NCBI GenBank assembly: GCA_013398295.1
Contig: VZSF01006560.1
Span: 310,001 to 374,000, forward strand
Direction of reading: 5' to 3'
Length of the DNA stretch: 64,000 bases
Origin: Chionis minor
Taxonomy: Eukaryota; Chordata; Aves; Charadriiformes; Chionididae
The position numbers and the translations under genes were made by a program. The notes under the pieces were generated by a model. That model did not search any database. It was not told where the DNA came from and saw only the letters and a list, made by a program, of their open reading frames with translations. Position 1 is the stretch's first letter, and the number at the start of each line of letters is the position of its first letter. Of the stretch, positions 12,529-24,200 are shown one piece after another.

Positions 12529-15500
12529 AAGCGGCAGAAGGGAAGTGGCGCCACACTGCCAGTGCCAGTTGCTTTGACATCACGAGAACTTTGGCAGCTG
12601 AAAAATCTGGCCCTGCGACCCCTGACAAACCTCAGTCTTAGCAGAGGTGGCCACCAAAACCAGCTCATTGTTGCATTTTTAAAATACCTATTGCGATATC
12701 GGACTGGGCATAAAAGCAGGGTCTGAGCAGCTCCATCTTCAGGTGTGCTCACCTCCCGCATCTGGATCTGCGTTTTGTATTTTGGGGGTTTTGAGCCACA
12801 GTGCCTTTGTGCAGTGTCTCCTTTGGAAAGTGCCTCTAAACATCTCACGCAAACCTGAGGCTCGGTACTGACAGCTGCAGGGAGGGTTTCTGACCAGACC
12901 TGCTTTTGGAAATAAAGTGATATTTTTTCCAACTACCAGCACTCAGCTTCAGCTGCAGCTCCAGAGTCTAGCTGGATTCCCTCCATTACCTCCAGGTCTG
13001 CACAAGACCGGCGTCCTCCATTCCTTCTGTGTAACTGTGTGGGCTCCATGCTGTGCCCTAAGAAACAGTCACTGCCGATATGGATAACTCACAAATCTAA
13101 TCCCAATCCCCAGGGTAAGGCCCTTCAGCTTGGCTACTCCATCTTGATGTAACTTCTGGCCACAAACATTGGCAGATCTGACTCCAAGAGTCTGTTGAGT
13201 GAGAGCCATGGCATGGATTCAGGCAGACTGCCGCACTCATCCAATGCCTCTCGGGCCGTGTGGGTCACCCCGAGGGACGTTACTGCGAGCTCTTCAGGCT
13301 GTTGTTTCTCAGAGCAGAACTGCACTGGAACGTGGTGATCCAGAGTACACGCAAGTTCAGAGAAGTACTTTGGCTCGTAGCTGTCGGTTTCATGCCCTTT
13401 AATCACAATTTAGGTCCTTGAACCTGAAAAAAGGGACATCTTCAATGGTGTGTAGATGCAGGAGAAATTAGAGCACCCAACGAATTGCAATATATAGGTT
13501 GCTTGCTGGCATGATACATGGAGTTTTAAAAAATAAATGTGCATTAAACACAACCTATTATCAACTTGTTTGACAGGACCCATTTTTTAAAGATCTGAGG
13601 ATTTCTGGCAAAGATCTTTCAACTGATTTCTCAAAAAATTTGGCGGTATTTTCAGCCATTGCAGGCAAACACACCTTCCCAGGCTGCCAGGCCTTGTGTT
13701 TGTTGCATGCGTTTGTTCATTGCTATAGTAACTGAAAGACAGATAAAGAACAACATTAAGAAAAGTAAACCTGGGATCAAATCCATGAAGAAACACCTTG
13801 TCACAGTTTGGATTTTCTCGGCCTTGCACTACCAAGGACAAAGCGGATGAGGCTGGTCTGGGTGCAGCTGAGAAGGGTCATTTTAAAACTGGAAGTTAAA
13901 GCATTCCCAAAAACAATTTTGTTTTGCCTTCATTTTCTTCTCTGTAGTACTAATGTGAGCTTTCTGGACAAATCATTACCATAGCTTCTAACAGCCTCTA
14001 GCTTTAATAGTAAATTTATGTATACATGGATTGATGAAGCAAGCGGTTGTAGCTCATCCTGACAAGACCGGAGTCCTCAGAGCAGCCTTGCCTTCGCCGT
14101 TGTTCTGAGTCAGGGTCTGCAGCAGCAGCTGCTAACAAGCCTGATTGCATAAAACTGAAAACATCAGAGTGTGGAGCCTTACGCCAAGCGCATGCTGCAG
14201 TTTGCACATGAGCAGGCAAACTGAAGTCAAACGGGTTTATGCGCTTTCCTAGCAGGACTGAAGACCAGCAGCACCGTGGGTCAGGATTAAAGCTGCTCAC
14301 CTGCATCCGTCAAGTTGGAGAGTGATAATGGACCAGAGAGCTGAGCAATCCCCTTCCTGCTGGCACCACAGCGAACTCCTGCCCCAGCCGTGCTGTGCGC
14401 CAGCAGTCTTAGAGAAATGCATTTTGAAAACTGGAGGACGGTCTTGACATCTTGGCCCCCCATCTGCCCAGCCCCAGTGGTTAGAGCCGGGGGTAAACCA
14501 CGCTGCGCTGGGAGGAGTTTGGTTATGTCCTGCTGGAAGACCAGGCAGCGATCCCAGCCCACACCCACCCATCGCACAAGCGCTGGGTCCTGGCTCTGCT
14601 GTCTCTGCCACCCAGTTCCTCACCTCCTGGCCCTTTGACGTGCCCATATTGCCAGTATTTGGAGGACAGTAATATTCCACACCATGAGTACCAGGTGCAT
14701 CCAGAGCCATCTCTCCATCCAGGCAAAACCTACAGCAGTGAAGCGTTTTGCTGTCTGGAGGGTGGTCCAGGTGGGTCAAGAGCCAAGGGAGTCATTCGCA
14801 GGAGCTTGGACAAAATGGAGCCCCTCCATTTTTGGAGATGAAGATGCCTGACCGGAGCGAGGCTGCCTGCCGCTGCTCCTCTGCCATCCTGGTCTTGGGA
14901 TCCAGGCGCTCTCTTTGCTTTACCGGGTGCAAAGCATGAAGTGGGGAATGGATTTTGATGCAGGGAGGAGGCAGAGTGCAAGACCCTTCCATCGCTGGGT
15001 GTTTCTGAACCCCGAGAATAGGTCATGCCAAACCCCAACGCTGTCATCAGTTTTGCTCATATTACATCACGCTTCCTTTTAATGCAGATTTCCCTCCAGG
15101 ATTATCAAAGAGTTTATTCAGACTGAATGGGATGCCTACAAAAATTTAATTAAATTTTTAAAAAGAAAAATTGGAAAGGATTAGAGAGGGAGATAAGGCA
15201 GTGGCTTTTTCTTCTTCCCCCCTGCCCTCCTTTTTTCCTTCTGTAACAATAATAATAAAGCTAAAAGATCTAGTTGAGAAAAAAAGTGGCTGAATCACAG
15301 TCACTATGCAGTGGAATTCGCTGCCTTCGCTTCTGCAGTAGTAACTCCGTCGCTGCTTTAGATCACTGGCTACGCTTTCAGGCACAGATATAAGACAGAG
15401 AGAGGGAGATAAAACCAACTTAACAGAGAGGCTTTTCGGTGTGCACAGCATGTTCCCTTTGAACACAGCATGGTCTCATTTGCCCAGTTGTGTGGGATGG

Positions 15501-17824
15501 ATTTTATTAAAAAGAGAGCCTGAATAAATTAAGTTTCTTAGGGTTATACCTGCACATTAGATCGTGCAGTCCTCCCACTCCGCTGGGGAAGAACTTCTTT
15601 CTTTCTTTCTATTCCATTTTAAATGCAAGCTTCCCCGCTCTCGCTGGGAGGTTGCCTCTGAAGCGAGCACTCTGCCTGGGCCACGGCAGCTATTGGTACC
15701 CAGACCGAAGCTGAAAAGTCCAGATGCAGTAGCTGAACATGTCAGATTTTCCAGTGGTTTGGACCCAGTCCATTTTGCGAGGGAAACCACTGTGAAGAGG
15801 TGAGGCAGGAGGAAAAATCTGGTCTACATCTGATTCACAGCATCATCTGATTTGGTGCTTGTCCTTACTTAGAATTATGTCTCTCTGTTGTCACCACCTC
15901 CTTTCTTTACATTATGCATTGTTCAGTCCAGGGAGCGCTCTGGATGCTACGGCATTGCTGCGCATCCAGGTTCCTGGACTCGTGATAAAAGCGCTCAGCC
16001 TGAGATAAGACGGGAAGCAGTTCAAAACCAAAGTGATCAAAAAGAAGGGGGTCACACTAGCGATACCTAAACAGACAGGCCTTTAAATAGTCAAACGCTG
16101 ACATCTATGGTTTGAAATCTCACTGTTTGCAGAGCACTTTGATTTGTTCACTACACTTTATTTATAACACTACCCAGATGTATTAACCTAAAATCCAGCA
16201 TAAGGCAGGTCTGACTTTAAGCTTTAAAGGAGAACACTTGCATTCATTTTTAACAGTGGAACCATGACTGCTCATAATACAGACATCGTTAATTCAGGTT
16301 TCATCTGAGGGTCGCAAAATTATTTTGCGAGCATTCAAATGCCCTCTCAGAGTGACCTTTTATTATCTCGGGCCCACAGAAGAAACCAAAGCAAGGTTCA
16401 ACCATGCCAGCACCAGCTGGGGGTTAGAGCCGGGGCAGGGCCAGGCAGCTCCCCTCTGGAGAGCAGGGCAGCCCCTCCACGCTCCACAACTGGTGCCTTG
16501 ACCTGGCTCTTGCAAAAATCTCTTTCTCCATCAACTACACAGCCCCAGCTTTGAGACGGCCAGAGATACGCGAGACCACCTACCGCTTTCCTGGTTCCAG
16601 TCATGCGAGGTGGAATATTAAAGAAGTCTGATGTCAGGGGATGGGTTTGTCTTTTTTTTTTTTTACAGGAGACTATTTTTTCGGAGACAAATTCCCTGTT
16701 TACAGTCCGTAAGCTAGAAACTATTAAACGATCCTTCAGAAATTTAAGGATGAGGGAGGTGAAATGACAGTTGATAATAAAGCATCCCCAGCCTGCGCAG
16801 ACATGGGTACCTGGAGAAGTGCTGGTGCTGCCGTAGCTCCGCTGGGGAGGACAGGAGGCAGTGCCTGGGCTGGGGCTGTGTCCTCCTCAGCTGCCTCTTC
16901 TCCTCCCTCCAGTAAAGCCACATCTGTCCCCACAGGCTTGTCCTCACAGTCTGGCGTTGGTGCCGGCTCTGTGTACATTTTGGGTTTTCCTCTCAAGCAC
17001 GCACACCCATGGTGCTCCCTGAGCCTGAGTGGTGTCTGATGGGTTTGTGTCCTTTACTTTTCAGCATCGCCTGGCGTTTCCTCTGACTCCTCCTGGGAGA
17101 GGCTCTCGAAGTTCTGGACCATCTCAGTCCTCAATCTACAGCCCACAGAATTGTGACAGAACTTTTCATCATTTTTTTTTAAAAATCCTATTTCTAATGA
17201 AAATTTTCCAATTGGTTCTTTTCTCCTGCAAAGAAGTTTCAGAAGAAAAAGACCTGCAGAAATACATCCCCTTGCCCCCTGCCATCCCCCCAGTGCTGAG
17301 AGGAGCCAGCTTCCCGGCTCACGGCACCATGGAGCTGTTGGGTGTTTGTCTGTCTTTGCTGCCAGAGGCACTGGCTGCTGCTGCCGGGAGGTTGGGACCA
17401 CACCGTTGAAACCAGAGAAAAGATTCTGGTATAAACTGGCAAAAGAGAGGGAAGCTGCAGTGCAGAGGAGCTGCATGGAGGCAGCTGAGTGCTGGGGACA
17501 CCGGCATCACCTTTCCCACCAGGCAGCACGGAGCACCGCAGACACTGGGCCATGATGGCTTTATAGCCCTTCTTCCTGTAAGTGCCAGGAGACCCCTTCC
17601 CTTCCTCATCCCTGCTAGAGCACAGGGATGAACTCGCTGTGAAAACGCAAGCAGCAAGGAGCCAAGCCACGGCACGTGTCCGGGCAGAAAACTCCTGGAG
17701 CTCCGAAGAGGCCGGAGGCTGCTCAGCGACCTGTGCTCAGCACAGTGCAGCGAGGTCCATGCAGCCCCCTACGATGTGGGAGCTACGCTGAGCTGTAACC
17801 CCGGCTGCGTGGCAGCCCTCGCTG

Positions 17825-17970
17825 GGCTTCCTAATTTATATGCATATGAGTCTGTATATATTTCCATGAGTGCCGCATCTCCGAGTGAATAAGGATAACT
17901 ATATGCAACTATGAATAAAAGAGATGAGTGAATCATTCATCATGGATTATTGATAGGATTAATTTTACCT
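17825..17970. promoter_or_regulatory. POU/Otx-motif-rich block, possible conserved non-coding element
   Basis: A dense cluster of words includes TTTATATGCATATGAG (octamer-like), CTATATGCAACTATG, GAATCATTCATC, GGATTATTGATAG and GGATTAATTTT (two GGATTA bicoid/Otx/Pitx-type cores), all within about 130 bases and flanked by GC-rich sequence. It is a candidate enhancer, inferred from motif density. Confidence 0.28.
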
Positions 17971-20900
17971 CTTCTTCTGCTCTCAGGATGCCCACAAGCC
18001 CCCCNCTGTGAATTTATTTTCCGTCTTTTATTAAATATTTTTAAAGACGAAGTACATTAAAGGCAAGTCATTTTTCTCCTCTTTCTTTGCCTGGCTGAAT
18101 GAGATCTTCGCAGTCAGGTTAACCACTGCAAATTCTCCCAGAAGGCAAGTGTTTTCTCCTTTGGCATCTGAGCCTGGAAGCTTCAAAATCTTTCCCGCTG
18201 AACATTCACACATAGAAAGTGCGGTCATGGGGATCTAAGAGGAAAATGAGTGCTAGAGAGGGGGACAGGCAGAAACAAAGGAGTTCCACGCGCTAGCTCG
18301 AATGAACCACTTGGTGGCTGGGTCAGGCAGGGCTGCGCTCGGCTGCCAGGGCGGCGGGGGGAAGGACTGCGAGTGTGCCAGCTCGGCTCGACCCGTTCCA
18401 TGCACACGCATTAGGAGGCTGCTCGAGCTCCTCTTCCTGTCAGCAAGGAGAAATCAGCTCTGCTGTGGGCTCTTCATGCAAAGTCCTGAGCCTCTGCGCT
18501 GCCTATGCTTGGCCTTCCAGCCGGGCTGCAAGGTCAAGAACCTGACGGTTCGACGATGCTGAAGGACCACTGAAGGGTGGAGGGCAGAGCTGGCCTCCGC
18601 CAACAGCTGGCAGGTTGCACCCTCACCCATTCCTAGCGGAAGAAGCACATCTTCCTCTGGCAGGGCTCTCCAGTGGCTTTCCACGTGGCATCAGTGTGAG
18701 AACTCATGACACCAGAGTGTGGCCCAGCACGTTTAAGTCATAAGCCAGTAGAGCAATCCCTGGCTGAGCAGTCCTGCCTGAGCAGGGAGGAGGTTAGTGT
18801 GGATCGGGTTATCCTCTGCCATTTCTCATGTGCATCTCTTTTTCGCGTGCATCTCTTTTCAGGTAGCGCAACTGCCTGGGAACAGAACCTGCTCTCCACA
18901 AATTTGAAGCCAATTTGAAAATTGACCAACGTGTGGTCCCGCAGTTGGCTCCCCAGCAGTTTTGGGAAATACTGGGTGATGCTCAGTCTCCTGCACGCAC
19001 TTCATGCCAAGAGCTTGGTAAGCCCAGCGCCTTCAGTCAAACTGTCTGTGTGCAGAAAGTTCACCTGTCTCCGTTTCCCACCTTGGAGCAGTCGAAATTC
19101 AGCTCTACGGGAGCAGCAGCCTGCTAGGTGCTCCCACATCGTTGCTTCTCAGAAGAATCTCTTTGTACACACAGACTTCTGCTTGCACGGAGATCCCAGT
19201 GTTCACACGAACCGAAAGGCCGGCAGCATGAACGTCAGTGAGCATCACACGCAAAGTGCTGCAGCCCCTGGGAACCAAACGCTTGTTAAACCAATTTGAT
19301 TCGCACTGGGTTTGCACGTCAGCTCTTCTCCAGACAGAACATGTCCGATCCTGTCTGCGGGCTTTTGTACCTCCCATCATTCAGTGTGACAAGCACGTCC
19401 TGTCGTGTCTCCGTGTGGCTTCCCCTTGGCCAGCCGCACGCCGTCCGGCACCACCCCGCTCTGTTTACACAAACAGACCGACAATTGTTCCCTTGCAGAT
19501 GGCAGCGAACTGCGCTGGGGAACAAGGCTGATGTTTCCATGGCAGCGCATAGACGATCCCACTTGTTAGCAGCCCTACTATTAAAATACAAACAAAAATA
19601 AACCCGGAGAGTGCCTTTTTCCTTCCCACTCTGGCCTTTGGGGAGCCTTCACCCTCTGCTCTGTGCTGGAAACCTCGGGCTGCCGCTGTGGCTTTTTCCA
19701 CCGCGTTTCCCCGGGATTGCTGGAGCTGTGCGAACAGTGGCAGCGGTGTGTGGGGCATCGCACGCCGCCACCGCGCTGCACAGCCTCAGCCAGCCGGGTG
19801 GGCTCGGGTCAGCACTGAGACAGGAGTGCGCTGGAGCCATGGCCATTTAGCAAAGCAGGAGGCTGGTCCCAGCGGAGAGGGGAGCTGGCAGCCTGGTGCT
19901 GCTCTGGGGTGCCCTCGGCTACCCAGGAAGGAAAACCGAGGCTCCTCTTGGAGTTGGAAAACCTGTTTCCCAAGTGTTTTACTTGCTTAGTGGAGCAGCG
20001 TTATTTCTGACCGTTAAATTCCCCATCAAAAATCTTCAAAAACAAAAGAAAAAAGACTTCTTTATTCAGAGGTGTTCAAAGAGAGGAGAACAGGCTGGAG
20101 CCTGCAGGTGGCTTGCAAACCCTTTCTGGCACTTGCATGCTGGATTAGCACACGGTTATGGCCAATGTTTGCCCAAGGGCAGTAAGTGCCTGAGCCCATG
20201 GCCAGCCTCCTGCAGCCCCAAAGCGGCGATGGCTGGCACTTCCCAGAATGGTTTTTCAACCACGGCAGCGATTGCTTTTGTGTTTCCAGGATGACACTCG
20301 GTGACTGGCAGCAGCTCAGCACGAGGAAGGTTAAACTGGAGCTGCCCATCTCAGAGCTGTGATACCCGTTTGTTTTGGCTGGGCTCTGACAAAAGGGACA
20401 CGTGGCCAGTCCTCCTCCATCGCTAGGACTGGAAGCCGCAGCTGGGATTTGCAGAACTAGCCTGGGGTCTAATAAATGTGGAAGGCAATTAAGCATTTTC
20501 ACTTCCAAGAAACAAATACCAGAAATTCTTCACCCAAACTTAAGTCACTTGTTGTGCCGTGTTTAACCTTCAGCCCTTTTCACTTCTCCTTTCCATAGTT
20601 TCCATGCTGGTTTTGGCAAAATACACTGCAACATTCACACAGCCTTGAAGGGAAATTCATTATGCAGGTTCCCGAAGCCAGCAGATATTTTAAGCTAAAT
20701 AAGGGGGATGGTAGGCCAGGCTGGGCACAGAGGTGGAAGGGCTTGGCAAGAGAAAATCACCTTTCACCAGCAGCACATGCTGTGCTTCCTCTTTGAGGCC
20801 ACACACAGTGGACTATTTGTGTAGCACATTTTCTAGGGGTTAAAAAAAAAAGAAGAGAAAAAATAGACGAAAGGAAAGACATGGCTGCCTCTGGTCCAGC

Positions 20901-21140
20901 CACGGCATCCTAAAGCATTCCAGCAGTATTCAGCCCAGTTGTAGTGGCTGGGGAATAAAAGTGGCCCATCTAATCCTGTACCTTATCTCTACAGTGGCTA
21001 CTAGTGGCTACCTAAGGAAGAGATTGAGGGCATTGGACACGTGGGCTCACGTGAGCACACTGCATCCCCGGGACTCTCTCCAAGCCTCCAGTGACCTGCA
21101 GTTAAAAGAAGTCCCTCGGCCAAAGAGGACACCGCTGCCT

Positions 21141-21255
21141 CAATTAATTGTTCTTCCATTAATTCCTCCCACTGCATTATGAACTCATTTTTGGCATCTG
21201 GCAGCAAGGAGTTCCTGCATTAATTACCCCTTGTGTGAAGTGCTCTTTTGCATAT
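21141..21255. promoter_or_regulatory. TAATTA-rich block, possible conserved non-coding element
   Basis: It contains the perfect palindrome CAATTAATTG at 21141-21150, then CCATTAATTCC and GCATTAATTACC, and a TTGCATATG octamer-like word. Paired homeodomain sites of this kind are typical of vertebrate enhancers. The role is inferred. Confidence 0.22.
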
Positions 21256-24200
21256 GTGGAGTGTTCCACACGCCCGTTTCACCCGGTGCTTTCTACTCCT
21301 TGTGTGGAAAGAAGCAGGGAACAGTCCTTCCCTGCTCACAAAACCACCCAGGCACCCCCAGGAGCTCCTCCTGAAGCTAATGCTTTAATATGCACTAATG
21401 TTCCTGTTCCCTTCAGCGGTGCTTGCACTAGATGTGGAGATGCTGACAGCTCTAAGAGCCTATAAACAGGTATATGTCTTCGCTGGAGAGGCAGGAGCTG
21501 CTTATGCAGGTAGTTAAAAAGCAGCATTAGTAGCAGGCCTGCCTACACACTCCAAGGAAGCGCTCTTAGGAGCTTGCCCCACCAACAACCCATCAAGCCC
21601 TGCAGTCTAACATTTTCTTTTCAAATATTCATTTCACCCAATCTGCACGTGAAGGTGCGAGCTGCATGCCTCCATTCTCTGCAACGCACCCAGAGGAGCA
21701 AGTCTCCTTTCCTTTAAACGTTACCTCCCCGGCATCGTCTGCTGCAACGGCCGCTGCGGGCACCTTCCCACCCGCTGCAGGGCTCTTCCCTCCACACTGG
21801 CCGAGCTGCTTCTGCCCCATAGCATGGGGAGAGATGTTCCCTTCCCGTGAGTCGACCGTGGGGAGGAACGACCCCATTGCTTTCAAGGCACGGTGGCCTG
21901 GACAGGTGGAGATGGAAGGAAGAGTGGTACGAGGCGAGCACGGGACCTGAGTAAACACAGAGGAGCTCCGGTGTGCCTGCAACACCTCATGTGAATGCCA
22001 CCGGCCCCTAACCTTTGACTGACCTAAGCCATGGCTGCTCGCCTCCCACATCCCAAGTTCTCCCTCTTCCAAAACACCACCACGCTGAGGGTACTCCAGC
22101 AGCGGAGTTAGTTCCCTTCGGTCTGCACCGGGATGGCAAAGGGCCCACAGCAAGGTTGCACCTTCTGTCACCCTCGGCTGCTCCACCGAAGGGCAGCCCG
22201 GTCGCTGCCGGCAGGGAGCTGAAACCAGCCCGGCCGCAGCGGTGGCACCCACGGGGACAGCTGAGCATGGGACAGACCTGGCCCCTCCCAACACCCTCTG
22301 CCCTGCAATGGCAGATCTGCCACCGCGTCGCTCAGGACACGGCTACCTTCATATCACTGTTGGAGAAACCACACATTCTCCCGAAAATTGGTGCCCAGCC
22401 TCCTGCAGCGGCTCCAGGCCACGGGCTAGGGCAGCCTCGACAGCTTTTATCCGTGTGAGACAACAATGCCATCCAGTGGCTGGCACAGCCATGTTCCCCT
22501 CAGCAACAGCGTTCACCTGCCTCGATTCCGGGTTTTTTTGTTTATTTTTGACATACTACTTCATCTCGAAACAAATAATCTCCAGACTTAAATACCCACA
22601 GCCAATCTTCTCCTGTGCCCAAGAGCTCTCCCGCCCGCACACGCACCAAGCGTCCCCACTCGCTCGCAGAGTGGCGGGGAACACTTGGCACTGCCAACTG
22701 CTGTATTTAGAGTAAATATTGATTTGGAAGAGAGAGCCAGCGTTTGTTGGAAGTTCAAAGACTGGATTAAACGTTTTTTCTTAAAAAAAAAAAAAAATTA
22801 GCATAACATAGAAAAACAATGAACAGATTCCGTGGCAAAGATGGTTTGAAATGGAAACAACTTTGAGATATCAGCATTCACCACTTTTATTCCTCCTCTG
22901 CTTTATTGAACTTTAGTATCTATCATCCATTACCTGCTTTGTGAGTCTCAGCTGCCGTCTGATTTGGTGCGTATTTTACAATACATTTAATCTTGTCTCT
23001 ACTTTAGAAAGAAACCACAATTGTACCTGCTGAAACACACTTGTCAGTCGCTGAAGATTACAAAAGAAAAGAAAGATTTTCCTCTTGTTGGACTCTCTTT
23101 TTTTCAACCTTTAGGATGAAAAAAGCACCTTTTCTGTGCTTTTTTCCATAACTATGTGGGCTATGTACTTTTTTTTTTTTAAAGATGCAACAGCTATCTT
23201 CACAGACTAGTGATTCCCAGGAGCCAGGGCTGTTCAGACACCCACCAAAGAGCCCCAAAACTGCCTGACCTGACAAAACTGCAGGATTTTGCCGTAGATG
23301 CCAAGGGCAGCAGATGACCAGAGCTGCTCTGGTGCAGCTGGAAACAGAGTCCAGCTTAACGCTCACCCTCTAATGTGTCCAGCTCTAACACTCACCTCCT
23401 CCATGTCTCAGGTGTTTTTAGACCAAGGAACTGAAGCTCCTTTCAATTCCTCTCCTTGCCTTGCTGCCTGTCTCTCTTTACCATCTTCCCGCCCTGCTTT
23501 GAGCTTTTTCTTACTTTCCCAAAGGCCTCCCAAATCTTGCAGGTTTTCCTTGCTGACAGGTGGGTGGACACAAAGCTCTCTCTGCTCCCATTTTGCCCAT
23601 CTTGATGACACCGTGTCATCTGCCCACCTGAGCTGAGACCCTGCCCTCGCCGTCCCTCCGCCACATGCCTGACAGCTGCTAGAAACCGGGATTACAGCCT
23701 GTCAGAGGTGTGCTGAAAAACAATTTATCCTCCTCACTTTTTTTCAGTGATGACAGCACCAAGGAAAAGGGTTTCCCTCCAAGTTTCTAAGACCTGTATT
23801 ACTGCTGGATAAAAAAATTCAGAAACCCCATCATTTAGATGTGCTCACACCACCGACCTCTGCCTTAAGCCCTCTGTGGAACATCATTTGCCTACACAGC
23901 TTGATTCGATACCAGCTGAAGATTATTTGGGCCATCATTTGCCTCTTCCAAAATCCCCCTCTTTGTGCCAGCGTGGCATATCTGCCACTCCCATGAATGA
24001 TGGCAAGCTGTCACCTACTGATTGCCACACATGGGGCATGCAGACCTACCAGCACGGAGGTGCTCACTGGCTTCTCCAGCCACAGTAATAAGGTTCCCAT
24101 GGCCAGGAGTCTGCTTGCCACCTCTCCTCTGCTGTCTTTTCATTGAAATTGCAGTATTCTTGGGCAAGCAGCCTGCAAAGCATGAGACAATAACAATATA

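Noticed and set aside
16736..17050. Minus-strand frame with GKPKMYTEPAPTPDCEDKPVG and acidic stretch, possibly a terminal exon
   Set aside because: It looks protein-like, but it has no convincing acceptor, no recognised family and no conservation evidence. The plus strand is open as well.
18841..18865. TCTTTTTCGCGTGCATCTCTTTTCAG as a splice acceptor on the plus strand
   Set aside because: A good pyrimidine-AG motif, but no recognisable coding exon or matching donor follows.
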